Assembly (NCBI GenBank): GCA_945915475.1
Contig: CAMEFI010000005.1
Location: forward strand, 1-64,000
Length of the DNA stretch: 64,000 nt
Source of the DNA: an uncultured Clostridium sp.
GTDB lineage: Bacteria; Bacillota; Clostridia; Lachnospirales; Lachnospiraceae
Direction: 5' to 3'
Made by a program: the position numbers and the translations under genes. The stretch's first letter is position 1; the number at the start of each line of letters is the position of its first letter. This document shows, in pieces, positions 35,913-44,845 of this stretch. Under the pieces are notes generated by a model. It was not told where the DNA came from, did not search any database, and worked only from the letters and a program-made list of their open reading frames with translations.

Positions 35913-35957
35913 AGGCACCGAACAGAATTATTACAGATAGAAAGAAGCATACAGAGA

Positions 35958-37070
35958 ATGGGTGAGAATCGGATAAATAATAAGATAGTCACGAGAATTG
36001 TAGATGTAACAGATTGTGAGCAGAACAATCAGGAGTTGGCAGCAAGATTAAAGGGAGCAGCACAGTCATTAAAGAATGGAGGACTGGTCGCATTTCCAAC
36101 GGAAACGGTATATGGATTAGGAGCAGATGCATTGAATGAAACGGCGGCAAAGAGAATCTATGCGGCAAAGGGAAGACCTTCTGATAATCCGTTGATTGTA
36201 CACATTGCGAAGGTGGAAGACATGGAAGAACTGGGATATCCGAATGATATGGCATATGCGTTGGCACATGCATTCTGGCCGGGACCATTGACCATAATAC
36301 TTCCGAAGAAAGATATTGTACCCCACGGAACTACGGGTGGACTGGATACAGTTGCAATCCGAATGCCATCCCATCCTGCAGCATTGGAATTGATCCGCCA
36401 ATCTGGTGTGTATGTTGCAGCACCAAGTGCGAATACGTCAGGAAGACCTTCTCCTACAAAGGCAGAACATGTGGTAGAGGATATGTCGGGGAAGATTGAA
36501 TATATTGTAGATGGTGGTCCGGTGGGAATTGGAATTGAATCCACCATTGTAGATGTCAGTGGAGACATGCCGGCTATCCTGCGACCGGGATTTATAACAA
36601 AAAAAATGTTAGAGCAGATTATCGGAGAAGTTACAATGGATCCGGCATTGGAAAAGCCAATGGAGGGTTTGCGGCCTAAGGCGCCTGGTATGAAATACAC
36701 TCACTATGCACCCAAGGGACAATTAAGTCTGGTGGAAGCGATGAATGCTGAGGATGCCGATAGTCAGCAGAGGGTAATTCATAAGATTTGCGAATTGGCT
36801 GAGGAACGTAGAAAAGCAGGATACAAGGTTGGAATTATGGCTCCGGAAGAGACGGTTGCTGCCTATGAAGGACATGCGGATACAGTAGTCTGCGTAGGTG
36901 CAAGGAAGGAACGGAATACGGTTGCGGCAGGCTTATATGCAGCGTTAAGGGAGTTTGATGCAGAAGGTGCTGACTACATTTATGCAGAAAGCTTTCGAGG
37001 AGATGGACTCTCCTATGCCATTATGAACCGGCTGCTGAAGGCAGCGGGACAACGTGTTATATACGTATGA
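35958..37070 (+). CDS. tsaC: L-threonylcarbamoyladenylate synthase (Sua5/YwlC type)
   Basis: This 370-residue protein makes threonylcarbamoyl-AMP from Thr, bicarbonate and ATP for the t6A37 modification of tRNAs. The YrdC/TsaC domain (about 25-225) has GGLVAFPTETVYGLGADA, KGRPSDNPLIVHI, AFWPGPLTIIL and APSANTSGRPSPT. The linker GLRPKAPGMKYTHYAP leads to the C-terminal Sua5 domain (about 260-370). ATG 35958 lies 39 nt after the expected transcription start; its ribosome binding site is weak (AGAAAGAAG). The longer frame from 35853 is rejected on promoter grounds. Confidence 0.9.
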   Translation: MGENRINNKIVTRIVDVTDCEQNNQELAARLKGAAQSLKNGGLVAFPTETVYGLGADALNETAAKRIYAAKGRPSDNPLIVHIAKVEDMEELGYPNDMAYALAHAFWPGPLTIILPKKDIVPHGTTGGLDTVAIRMPSHPAALELIRQSGVYVAAPSANTSGRPSPTKAEHVVEDMSGKIEYIVDGGPVGIGIESTIVDVSGDMPAILRPGFITKKMLEQIIGEVTMDPALEKPMEGLRPKAPGMKYTHYAPKGQLSLVEAMNAEDADSQQRVIHKICELAEERRKAGYKVGIMAPEETVAAYEGHADTVVCVGARKERNTVAAGLYAALREFDAEGADYIYAESFRGDGLSYAIMNRLLKAAGQRVIYV

Positions 37071-37088
37071 TAATTTAGGCAATTGACT

Positions 37089-37323
37089 AAATTTATGTTA
37101 TAGGTAATTGCGAAACTCTTAAAAATGCATATTGAGTTGTGCAGATTTGACAAGTATCCTAAGCAGGTGCTTTGAGACCGCCGGTACTTAACGAGTGTGA
37201 AGCACGAGTTTAGTACCGCTGCGAGGCGAGAGCAGCGCAAGCGTGCCTGTGAGGATATTGTCAAATTGCACAACGTTTATAGAAGAAACAGGCGTTTCGC
37301 AAACGCCTAAAATTTATGTTATA
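37089..37323. mobile_element. MITE-like element with 14-bp flanking direct repeats
   Basis: AAATTTATGTTATA occurs at 37089-37102 and again at 37310-37323. Between them the ends are inverted repeats (GGTAATTGCGAAACTCT at 37103-37119 against GGCGTTTCGCAAACGCC at 37292-37308). An inner stem pairs GTTGTGCAGATTTGACAA (from 37136) with TTGTCAAATTGCACAAC (to 37274) with single bulges. A further hairpin GGTACT/AGTACC lies near 37179-37217. It has no coding frame. Its right end is the GTTTCGCAA motif seen before other genes. Confidence 0.65.
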
Positions 37324-37340
37324 AAGAAGGGAGAACCAAA

Positions 37341-37769
37341 ATGATAGCTTTAGGATGTGATCACGGTGGATATGCTTTAATGCAGGAGGTTAAGAAGCAT
37401 TTAGATGACAGAGGATTGGAGTACAAGGATTATGGATGTTATTCAGAGGAATCCGTAGATTATCCAATCTATGCGAAAAAGGCGGCAAATGCAGTGGCCG
37501 ATGGAGAATGTGAGAAGGGAATTCTTATTTGTGGAACGGGAATTGGTATCTCCATTACGGCCAATAAGGTAAAAGGAATCCGTGCAGCACTCTGCCATGA
37601 TTGTTTTAGTGCAAAGGCTACAAGAGAACACAATGACGCAAATATGCTTGCCATGGGAGCCAGAGTAATCGGCCCCGGTCTTGCTCTTATGATTGTGGAT
37701 ACATTTTTGGATACACCATTTTCGAATGATGAGAGACATATTCGTCGTATTCATATGATTGAGGAGTAG
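37341..37769 (+). CDS. rpiB: Ribose-5-phosphate isomerase B
   Basis: This 142-residue protein is a RpiB/LacA/LacB family isomerase joining ribulose-5-phosphate and ribose-5-phosphate in the pentose phosphate pathway. Motifs are LGCDHGGYALMQEVKKHL, ILICGTGIGISITANKVKGIRAAL (as CGTGIGISI with the catalytic Cys) and EHNDANMLAMGAR. GGGAGAACCAAA precedes ATG 37341. It is near the usual family length (145-150). Confidence 0.95.
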   Translation: MIALGCDHGGYALMQEVKKHLDDRGLEYKDYGCYSEESVDYPIYAKKAANAVADGECEKGILICGTGIGISITANKVKGIRAALCHDCFSAKATREHNDANMLAMGARVIGPGLALMIVDTFLDTPFSNDERHIRRIHMIEE

Positions 37770-37776
37770 ATGCCAT

Positions 37777-37986
37777 ATGAAAATGCTTGCATTGATCAGC
37801 CAGCTTGCCATTGCAATGCTTACGGCAATCCTGGTAAGCGGTGGAATCGGCTATGCAATTGATGCATATTTTAACACGAATCTATTTGTTTTTTTTCTAA
37901 TATTAGGGGTGGCAGGTGGTTATAAGGCCTGCTACAACATAATCTGTAAATTTTTAGGAAAGAAAAGTTTGTTTCATGACAAGTAA
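37777..37986 (+). CDS. atpZ: AtpZ/AtpI-like small membrane protein
   Basis: This 69-residue protein has two membrane helices with the ATPase_gene1 pattern GGIGYAIDAYFNTN, FLILGVAGGYKACYNI. AtpZ/AtpI proteins aid assembly or Mg/Ca handling of F-type ATP synthase. No other atp gene follows in the window. ATG 37777 has GAGGAG 10 nt upstream; the frame upstream overlaps rpiB. Confidence 0.75.
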   Translation: MKMLALISQLAIAMLTAILVSGGIGYAIDAYFNTNLFVFFLILGVAGGYKACYNIICKFLGKKSLFHDK

Positions 37987-37997
37987 GGAGGAGTATA

Positions 37998-38267
37998 GTG
38001 GTGATGGAGAATAGTTCCAGATTTTTTTGTAATAAAGAATGTGAATATTTTCCCTGCCATGCAGGTGTGAACCCGGAGCGCTTCAATTGTCTGTTCTGCT
38101 ATTGTCCTATGAATTATTATGATGACTGTCTGGGTAATCCGGAATTTTTCACTCTAGAAAATGGAATCAGAGTGAAAGATTGCAGTCATTGTCTGTTTCC
38201 GCATAATCCGGATCATTATGATGCGATTATGGAGTTTCTTCAGGAAAAACTTTCCAACAAAATGTAA
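37998..38267 (+). CDS. Cysteine-rich small protein (PF04071-like)
   Basis: This 89-residue protein has a dense Cys/His pattern: FFCNKECEYFPCHAG, FNCLFCYCPMNYYDDCLG and KDCSHCLFPHNPDHYD. It resembles the cysteine-rich small domain family, a probable metal-binding fold sometimes fused to or beside cobalamin genes. No such neighbour is here. The start is uncertain among GTG 37998, GTG 38001 and ATG 38004; AAGGAGGAG at 37985-37993 best fits the first two. Confidence 0.8.
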   Translation: MVMENSSRFFCNKECEYFPCHAGVNPERFNCLFCYCPMNYYDDCLGNPEFFTLENGIRVKDCSHCLFPHNPDHYDAIMEFLQEKLSNKM

Positions 38268-38371
38268 CAAATATGTAATAAATATGACAGAATTATGATT
38301 GGAATATTGGGATGATTTGTCAAAAAACCAGGATGAAGGGGATAAGAAGTTGACATAATCATAATTTAGGG

Positions 38372-38400
38372 TTGACATAACGGAATTATTATGCAATAAT
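38372..38400 (+). promoter_or_regulatory. Promoter for the SleB-like gene
   Basis: TTGACA (38372-38377) and AATAAT (38395-38400) are spaced by 17 bp. A second TTGACATAA occurs 22 bp upstream at 38350, possibly a duplicated -35 region. Confidence 0.65.
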
Positions 38401-38500
38401 TGTTACGAAATTGTTACAAATCATTTGCAAATGTTATGTTGTAAATATATAAAAATGTAACAAAATTAAGAAAAGGAGAATGGAGTAATCCAAAAGTATT

Positions 38501-39016
38501 ATGAATTTGAAGAAATTAGTAACCGTAATTGCAGCAGTATTTACATTATGTATGATACTACAGCTTCCATGCCAGGCTGCAACCAAAGCTACTACAGATG
38601 AAAAGAAGGTTAGGGAATATACAGAAAGTGAACTTCGTTATATGACAAGTATTATTTACTGTGAGGCAAGGGGAGAGAGTTACGCGGGACAGAAAGCAGT
38701 TGGTATCGTGGTAATGAACCGTAAGAGAAGTGATCTCTTTCCTGACAGTGTGAAAGAAGTAATTTATCAGAGAGGGCAGTTCTCTCCGGTACGGAATGGG
38801 AGTATGAGCAAGGCGCTTGGTTTGTATGATAAACAGACAAAGTCCGGTAAGATGACAAAGACGATGAAGACCTGCCGCAAAGCGGCCATTGAAGCATTAG
38901 AAGGTTCTACCACCATTCAGGTAAATGGTAAGAAAAAAGAGATGAAGAAATATCTGTTTTTCTCTCAGAGAGTCCGTAATGCAAAGTTTACATTAGGTGG
39001 ACATCAGTTTAAGTAA
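38501..39016 (+). CDS. Secreted cell-wall hydrolase, SleB/CwlJ family
   Basis: This 171-residue protein has a signal peptide (about 1-26, ending CQAAT) and a Hydrolase_2 domain (about 45-170). The catalytic region is SIIYCEARGESYAGQKAV with the predicted Glu, followed by VVMNRKRSDLFPDSVKEVIYQRGQFSP (seen as VIYQRGQFSP). The family cleaves spore cortex or vegetative peptidoglycan. There is no LysM or other wall-binding domain, so it is a minimal form. It is transcribed alone with its own promoter and a strong terminator. Confidence 0.9.
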   Translation: MNLKKLVTVIAAVFTLCMILQLPCQAATKATTDEKKVREYTESELRYMTSIIYCEARGESYAGQKAVGIVVMNRKRSDLFPDSVKEVIYQRGQFSPVRNGSMSKALGLYDKQTKSGKMTKTMKTCRKAAIEALEGSTTIQVNGKKKEMKKYLFFSQRVRNAKFTLGGHQFK

Positions 39017-39031
39017 AGATATATGTTTGTA

Positions 39032-39082
39032 AGCTGCCCCATCAGGATAAAAGTTGAATATCCTGATGGGGCAGCTTTTTCA
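39032..39082 (+). terminator. Strong Rho-independent terminator
   Basis: AGCTGCCCCATCAGGATA (39032-39049) pairs perfectly over 18 bp with the arm at 39059-39076, followed by TTTTTC. Confidence 0.92.
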
Positions 39083-39236
39083 TCTGCACAGTGCAAAAGT
39101 CATTTAAACAATCTTTTCTATGTCATATGCCATCCGGTATTTTGAACATGAGCTTATGCCACCCTGTTATCTTATATAGCATGAAATGGCAGGCTGTCTC
39201 ATATATTGGAAAATAAGAAAAGGTTAGAGGTAGCAG

Positions 39237-39656
39237 ATGCGTCGTGCAAGATATGTTTCTATTGTTATAATGTGTATTATTTTCATAATAGCAACTCTGT
39301 CCGGCTGTAAAATGGAGCAGAGCAGCGAAAAGAAAATAAAAGATTTAGATTATACGGTTTGTGACGAGAGCAAGCTTCCGGAGGAATTGAAAGAAATTAT
39401 CAGGGAAAAGCGTAAGGAACCATTTAAGCTTACTTACCGAACAAAGGATTATCTGTATATTGTGGTGGGATATGGAGCCCAGGATCGAACAGATCTGAAT
39501 GTGATTATGACAGAATTATATCTTACGGAGAATGCAATCTATGTTGATACGGATTTAGAGTCTGTGGAGGGAACTACGCTTGCGCAAAATAAAGTTACTT
39601 ATCCGTATATCGCAGTAAAGTGTGAGTTATATGATGTACAGGTGAATTTCCGTTAG
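39237..39656 (+). CDS. Lipoprotein with PrcB_C-like domain
   Basis: This 139-residue protein has a lipoprotein signal with lipobox ATLSGC (Cys24). The rest resembles the PrcB C-terminal domain (PF14343): KLTYRTKDYLYIVVGYGAQ and VTYPYIAVKCELYDVQV. PrcB is a partner of a protease in spirochaetes, but in Clostridia these small lipoproteins have no assigned role. AGAGG lies 9 nt before ATG 39237. Confidence 0.65.
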   Translation: MRRARYVSIVIMCIIFIIATLSGCKMEQSSEKKIKDLDYTVCDESKLPEELKEIIREKRKEPFKLTYRTKDYLYIVVGYGAQDRTDLNVIMTELYLTENAIYVDTDLESVEGTTLAQNKVTYPYIAVKCELYDVQVNFR

Positions 39657-39763
39657 TTCCTGCTATGGGAAAGATATATAGAAATGAAACAGACATATTT
39701 TGAATGTCTTTATCATATAATTGGTTGTAGAGGATATTGTGAGAGAATAATTTAGGAGGATAT

Positions 39764-41314
39764 ATGGAATTTAGTAAAAAGGAAATTGAGAATTATACAT
39801 GGAAAGTGAAAAATACAATGCAATTTACAATAGATGATGCCATTAACGTACCGGAGAGCCAGCTGGACATGGAACGTTTGATCCTTGTGAAGGGTAATGT
39901 TGTGATGGAAGAAACCCAGGCAATGGTGGATCGGTTCCAGGTGAAGGGAACGCTGCATTACCAGATTCTCTACAGCGGAGATAAAGAGGGAAATGTGTTT
40001 GACAGTCTCATTGGCAAGGTACCATTTATTGAGTATGTCAATGCAGACGGAACAAAGGAAACAGACTACATAGAGGTGCATTCCTGTTTAAATGATCTGA
40101 CAGTGACAATGCTGCATTCCAGAAAAATCAGTTTGAAAGCACTCATTGGATTTGATTATCAGGTCAAAGAACGTGAGAGTTTTGAAGCTGTTTGTGATGT
40201 GACAGAAGGAGAAGGTGCAGAGGTTCTGAAAGAAGGTTATTCCATGATGAGCCTGAAGTTGCAGGAAACTCGGAAAATGCAGGTAACAGAGTCAGTAGAG
40301 ATTCCCGCCAATAAACCGGATATATATCAGGTTATCTGGAAGAGTATGTCCGTTACAGGAGCACAGATGAAGGCGATGGATGGGTATGTAGAGGCCGGTG
40401 GAACGATGAATGTGTTCCTTGTGTATACTGCGGAGGAGGAAGGCATGCCACTTCAATATTTTACGGTGGAAGTGCCATTTGAACAGCGGCTGGAGATGGA
40501 CAATGCGAATGCGGATATGATTTCGGGCAGCTTTTTAAGTCTTGATGAGTATCATATTACAGTTGTGCCGGACGAGAGAGGCCATGATCGGTTGATTGAG
40601 TTAGCAGGTGAATTTACAGTGGAACTGAAATTATATGGAACGGAGGAATTATCTCTTGTGAGGGACGCATATTCGACGCAGATGGAAATCATGCCAGAGT
40701 ACAGAAAATTTGTATTACAACATTTACTGGTGCGAAATTGTGCAAAGACAAAGGTTGCAGATACATTTGCTATGCCGAAGCAGCAATCTGTGCTGCAAAT
40801 ATGTAATGTAGAGGGCTCGGTATCGGTGGAAGAGACACAGTCCTCTGCAAAAGGAATCCTTGTGGAAGGCGTTGTGGGAGCACAGATCACGTATCTAAAC
40901 AAGGAAGAAAATGGGGCGCTTGCGTCGGTTAATCTGGATATTCCATTTTCCTATGAGATTGAAGTTCCGGGTATGCGGGAGGGTGTGACCTACTCAATTA
41001 TGCCATTTTTAGACCGTATTCAGGCGATTCAGACAGGGGAAAAGGAAATAGAGGTAAAAGCCGAGGTCTCATTGGAAGTGCTTGCTTTTACAAATGAACA
41101 GGCACGGGCGGTGCTTCATATGGAAAGTAAGCCCATTGATCTTCAACGGAAGAAGGAGATGCCGGGTGTCATCGGCTATATTGTGAAAAAGGATGATACC
41201 TTGTGGAGTATTGCAAAAGCCTACTATACAACGGTTGGCCGGATCAAGGAAATCAATGAATTGGATTCTGACCAGCTGCAGGCAGGGGATAAGCTGGTGA
41301 TTATGAAAGAATAA
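39764..41314 (+). CDS. SPOCS (DUF3794) and LysM domain protein
   Basis: This 516-residue protein has no signal peptide. It carries three DUF3794/SPOCS-type regions (about 35-150, 165-300 and 320-450), marked by VKGNVVMEE, VPFIEYV, VEVPFEQRLEM and VDGVVGAQITYL-like VEGVVGAQITY. A C-terminal LysM domain follows (about 468-514; YIVKKDDTLWSIAKAYYTT). SPOCS-LysM proteins such as SafA/SpoVID relatives attach coat layers to the forespore. Here too it is probably a spore coat morphogenesis protein, by inference. GGAGG precedes ATG 39764 by 7 nt. Confidence 0.88.
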   Translation: MEFSKKEIENYTWKVKNTMQFTIDDAINVPESQLDMERLILVKGNVVMEETQAMVDRFQVKGTLHYQILYSGDKEGNVFDSLIGKVPFIEYVNADGTKETDYIEVHSCLNDLTVTMLHSRKISLKALIGFDYQVKERESFEAVCDVTEGEGAEVLKEGYSMMSLKLQETRKMQVTESVEIPANKPDIYQVIWKSMSVTGAQMKAMDGYVEAGGTMNVFLVYTAEEEGMPLQYFTVEVPFEQRLEMDNANADMISGSFLSLDEYHITVVPDERGHDRLIELAGEFTVELKLYGTEELSLVRDAYSTQMEIMPEYRKFVLQHLLVRNCAKTKVADTFAMPKQQSVLQICNVEGSVSVEETQSSAKGILVEGVVGAQITYLNKEENGALASVNLDIPFSYEIEVPGMREGVTYSIMPFLDRIQAIQTGEKEIEVKAEVSLEVLAFTNEQARAVLHMESKPIDLQRKKEMPGVIGYIVKKDDTLWSIAKAYYTTVGRIKEINELDSDQLQAGDKLVIMKE

Positions 41315-41344
41315 ACGTAAAAATTGATGAAAAATAGCACAATG

Positions 41345-42433
41345 CTATAGAATGGATACAATATTTAATTCCGGATGGACAGTAAGATCCACATATTCTC
41401 CATCTACAAGAAGGCCGGGGCGTGAAACCTTGGCCTTATTTGTTAATATGATCTCTCCCTGTCTGCCGTCATTTAACAAAACAGTATTGTGAAGATAGGT
41501 GTCAGAAATTCCCTGTAAAAACGGAATCAGATACTTCGGGTCATAGCGCTGATATCCGTCATCTTCATACATACGGATCACGGCAAAAGGGCAGATGCCT
41601 TCATGATAACAGCGGTTGGCAGTCATGGCTTCGTAAATGTCAACAATGGTGATCAGTTTGGCAAGGTCGTTAATCTTATCCCCTTTCAGTCCTAATGGAT
41701 AGCCGCTGCCATCGCATTTCTCATGGTGAAGCAGTGCGGCCTGTGCAATTCTTTCGTCTATATTTTTATCCTTTAGAAGCTGATAGCCTTTTAATGGATG
41801 CTGTTTGATCACTTCGAATTCTTCTTTGGTGAGCCGTCCCGGTTTCTGGATGATCTCTACAGGAATTAATACTTTGCCGATATCGTGTAACATACCGGCT
41901 ACGGTTAAGAGTTTCAGATCCTCATCGTCAAAATGCAGCCAACGGCCGAAAATATTAGCCAGCAGGGCAACATTCAGGGAATGGGCATAGGTAGAATCAT
42001 CAAAATACCGGATGTTGCTCAGAATATCCATCAGCTGATAGGTGTTGGTCTCTCCTGCCATAATATTGTTGGCAGACCGGAACAACTCATCCATGTCAAT
42101 GTCTTCATTTCTTCTGGCAACGTCATTCAGCGTGCAGGTGAAGGACTCGGTTGCCTCATTAAAATTCTTCTCAAATTCTTTGAAGGATTCGCTGTTGCGA
42201 ATCTGCTCTGAGTGGGTTGGCTGATCGCCAGGCAGTTCGGCTTCTGTTTGTTTTCGGGAAGCATCTTTGCCGTAGACAGCAACAGAAACGATGGAGGAAT
42301 ACCGAAGGATATTCATAACTTCATTGTTAATAACGGTATTCTTCGTAACAAGGAGCTGGTCGCCCTTATATACATCTTCTGCAAGGGTCATACCCAGTGT
42401 GACTCTGTGAAGCATGATCTGTACAATATTCAT
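41345..42433 (-). CDS. HD-GYP domain protein, putative c-di-GMP phosphodiesterase
   Basis: This 362-residue protein has an N-terminal region (about 1-110) with a SAF/DUF3391-like strand pattern (VTLGMTLAEDVYKGDQLL). An HD-GYP domain covers about 125-300: AGMLHDIGKVLIP, HHEKCDGSGYPLGLKGD and ITIVDIYEAMTANRCYHE. A C-terminal tail (VLLNDGRQGEIIL) is typical of this clostridial subgroup. All metal-binding residues appear present. Strand is opposite to its neighbours. GAAAGGGGGAG precedes the start on the minus strand. Confidence 0.9.
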   Translation of the reverse strand: MNIVQIMLHRVTLGMTLAEDVYKGDQLLVTKNTVINNEVMNILRYSSIVSVAVYGKDASRKQTEAELPGDQPTHSEQIRNSESFKEFEKNFNEATESFTCTLNDVARRNEDIDMDELFRSANNIMAGETNTYQLMDILSNIRYFDDSTYAHSLNVALLANIFGRWLHFDDEDLKLLTVAGMLHDIGKVLIPVEIIQKPGRLTKEEFEVIKQHPLKGYQLLKDKNIDERIAQAALLHHEKCDGSGYPLGLKGDKINDLAKLITIVDIYEAMTANRCYHEGICPFAVIRMYEDDGYQRYDPKYLIPFLQGISDTYLHNTVLLNDGRQGEIILTNKAKVSRPGLLVDGEYVDLTVHPELNIVSIL

Positions 42434-42486
42434 GGCGTAAAGCTCCCCCTTTCTGACATAGATTCGATGTTATTTGTAATGAGTTT

Positions 42487-42515
42487 ATTGTGCCGTTTTT
42501 TCCAGGATATGTCAA
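42487..42515 (-). promoter_or_regulatory. Promoter for the HD-GYP gene
   Basis: On the minus strand TTGACA (42510-42515) and CACAAT (42487-42492) are spaced by 17 bp. Confidence 0.6.
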
Positions 42516-42543
42516 GGGGAATAAAGTCGAATTTTGGAGAAGA

Positions 42544-42572
42544 TTGACGTAAGTGGGAAGGGGTACTATAAT
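42544..42572 (+). promoter_or_regulatory. Strong promoter for glycerate kinase
   Basis: TTGACG (42544-42549) and TATAAT (42567-42572) are spaced by 17 bp. The resulting leader is about 220 nt (42580-42799), AT-rich, with no recognised riboswitch and only a 23-codon frame at 42662 that lacks support. Confidence 0.75.
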
Positions 42573-42799
42573 ACAAAATGACTTCTTACATTACTCAAAA
42601 GAGGAGAATCAAAATAAAAATAAGGGAAAATATACGAAGTATAAAGTAAAGTGATTATAATATGAGTGAAGAGAATCTTAACGTAAAAAACAGTTTGTAT
42701 GAAAGGCAGAATATTAAAGAAACGAATCAATGATTCTGTTCGGAGAATATTACGAATGAAATATAAACGGGGGATTATTCTATGAGAGAGGATAAAAAC

Positions 42800-43960
42800 A
42801 TGAAAAAAGTCATTGTAGCATTAGATTCCTTTAAGGGAAGCATGACCTCTGTTGAGGCGGGAATGGCTGTGAAAGCAGGGATAGAACAGATTCATCCAGA
42901 TTGGGAAGTCTTGGTATATCCGGTTGCGGATGGAGGAGAAGGTACGGTGGAGGCACTTACCTATAAACATAAGGTTACCCAGAGGGTATGTTCGGTGACG
43001 GGTCCTCTGGGAGATCCGGTGGAAGCTTCTTATGTATGGTATGAAAGCAGGCAGGGGAAAACAGCGATTATCGAAATGGCGGCGGCAGCGGGACTGCCGT
43101 TGGTGCCGGAATCCATGCGGAATCCCATGCATACTACAACATTTGGCGTGGGAGAAATGATTGGGGATGCCATATCGGAGGGATGTCGGCATTTTGTCAT
43201 TGGAATAGGTGGAAGTGCCACAAATGACGCAGGTGTTGGAATGTTGCAGGCATTGGGATATCATTTCTGGGATGCAGCGGGAAATGAGGTTCCTTATGGA
43301 GCGAAAGGGCTTTTACAGATTGCAGATATTGGATTGGATGAAGTTATGTTGGAAGTATCCTCTAGTACCTTCGAGATTGCGTGTGATGTGACCAATCCGC
43401 TGACCGGCGAACAGGGCTGCAGTGCTGTCTATGGTCCGCAAAAGGGAGCAGATGCAGATATGGTGAAGGTTATGGATGAGGGCATGGTGCGTTTTGCCAA
43501 TCTGGTAGAGCATATTGCAATGTGCGATGAAGGACCGATTCGGTTTAATGGGAATCGCAATACGCAGGGAACCGGTGCCGCAGGTGGTCTGGGATATGCG
43601 TTTTTAATGTTTTTGAATGGAAAGCTGAAACCGGGAATTGATATCCTGTTTGAAGCAATCGGATTGGAAGATGGGATTGCCGGTGCGGATTATGTGATTA
43701 CCGGAGAAGGACGGCTGGATGCACAGACATTGATGGGGAAGACACCGGCGGGAGTCGCAAGGCTTGCAAAAAAATATGGAAAACCGGTGATTGCCGTTTC
43801 CGGATGTTTTGGTGCAGATGTAGAACAGTGTAGGCAAAGTGGTTTGTTTGATGACTGCTATGCGATAGAAGAGATGTTGTCAGAAGAGGAACAACAGCAG
43901 GCTATGGAAAGAGACCATGCGATTCATAATTTGCAAAAGCTGGTACAAAGGATCATTTAA
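42800..43960 (+). CDS. garK: Glycerate kinase (GarK/GlxK family)
   Basis: This 386-residue kinase phosphorylates glycerate, usually giving 2-phosphoglycerate in this family. Motifs are VIVALDSFKGSMTS, VADGGEGTVEAL, IGIGGSATNDAGVGMLQALG, TGAAGGLGYAF and VITGEGRLDAQTLMGKTPAGVA (the last as GEGRLDAQTLMGK). ATG 42800 follows GAGAGGA by 7 nt and gives the usual MKKVIVALDSFKGS start; ATG 42782 is an alternative. The secreted transglutaminase-like gene follows after 11 bp. Confidence 0.92.
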   Translation: MKKVIVALDSFKGSMTSVEAGMAVKAGIEQIHPDWEVLVYPVADGGEGTVEALTYKHKVTQRVCSVTGPLGDPVEASYVWYESRQGKTAIIEMAAAAGLPLVPESMRNPMHTTTFGVGEMIGDAISEGCRHFVIGIGGSATNDAGVGMLQALGYHFWDAAGNEVPYGAKGLLQIADIGLDEVMLEVSSSTFEIACDVTNPLTGEQGCSAVYGPQKGADADMVKVMDEGMVRFANLVEHIAMCDEGPIRFNGNRNTQGTGAAGGLGYAFLMFLNGKLKPGIDILFEAIGLEDGIAGADYVITGEGRLDAQTLMGKTPAGVARLAKKYGKPVIAVSGCFGADVEQCRQSGLFDDCYAIEEMLSEEEQQQAMERDHAIHNLQKLVQRII

Positions 43961-43971
43961 GGAGGAAGAAT

Positions 43972-44838
43972 ATGAAAAGGAAGATGCTGCAGTTAACATA
44001 TATGGTGGCAGTTATGCTGTTCACGTTTTTGAGCGGAAAGACAGCATTTGCCACAGAGGCCTCCGTTGTATATGTAACGGAGAATACGGAAGCAGCACAA
44101 TCTACCGAGACGGTGGAAGAAGAGAAGACCGAGTATGTGATTAGGAAAAAGAAGGGAAAAACCTATTGCTATGATGCTTCCGGAAAGAAAGTGAAGAAAC
44201 AGTGGGTAACGGTGAAGGGGAAGACCTACTATTTTGACAAAACAGGCAATATGAAAAAGGGCTGGATGAAACAGAAGGGGAAATATTATTATTTTGACCG
44301 GAATACAGGAAAGCAGAAATTCAATTGTAAAGTGGATGGCATCCGTTTGAAGAAAGATGGGACAGCAGTGAAATCTACCTACAATGATAGTAAAATTGAA
44401 ACCATGATAACGGCAAGAAATATTATGCTTAGTAATACAAAAGTATCCGATACGAAGTCTCAAAAACTGAAAAAATGTTTTATGTGGGTGATGAAGCATT
44501 CCTATCACCGGTACCGGACCATTCGGCAGGCAAGAGTCAATAAGGGTTGGGAAATGACTTTCGCAAATGATATTTATCAGAAGGGAAATGGCTGTTGTGT
44601 TTCAGAGGCCTGTGCCTTTGCATTTCTTGCCCATGAATGTGGTTATAAGGATGTATATGTATGTGATGATACCGGACATGCCTGGACAGAGATCAATGGG
44701 AAGGTGTATGATACATTATTTGCGGAGGCAAAGCATGGTGCATCTTATGCACATCCGGATTTTGCCCATTATTACAATGCAAGTTATAAAGCAGCAGGGT
44801 TATATCATGGACCGCTTATGGGGCATAAAAAGATATAA
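43972..44838 (+). CDS. Secreted protein with cell-wall-binding repeats and transglutaminase-like domain
   Basis: This 288-residue protein has a signal peptide (about 1-27, ending AFATE) and an acidic Thr/Glu-rich linker. Three choline/glucan-binding-type repeats (about 56-125; GKTYCYDASGKKVKKQW, GKTYYFDKTGNMKKGW, GKYYYFDRNTGKQKF) follow. The C-terminal transglutaminase-like domain has a Cys in GNGCCVSEACAF, a His in TGHAWTEINGKVYD and an Asp in KVYDTLF, an apparently complete triad. It is likely a wall-associated protease or cross-linking enzyme. It lies 11 bp after garK with AAGGAGGAAGAAT before ATG 43972. Confidence 0.82.
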   Translation: MKRKMLQLTYMVAVMLFTFLSGKTAFATEASVVYVTENTEAAQSTETVEEEKTEYVIRKKKGKTYCYDASGKKVKKQWVTVKGKTYYFDKTGNMKKGWMKQKGKYYYFDRNTGKQKFNCKVDGIRLKKDGTAVKSTYNDSKIETMITARNIMLSNTKVSDTKSQKLKKCFMWVMKHSYHRYRTIRQARVNKGWEMTFANDIYQKGNGCCVSEACAFAFLAHECGYKDVYVCDDTGHAWTEINGKVYDTLFAEAKHGASYAHPDFAHYYNASYKAAGLYHGPLMGHKKI

Positions 44839-44845
44839 TAATAGC

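Noticed and set aside
35853-35957. N-terminal extension of the Sua5 protein
   Set aside because: A TTGCGA/TATAAT promoter lies inside it, so the RNA would start downstream of that ATG.
42662-42733. 23-codon leader peptide before glycerate kinase
   Set aside because: It has no ribosome binding site, no codon pattern of an attenuator peptide and no terminator partner.
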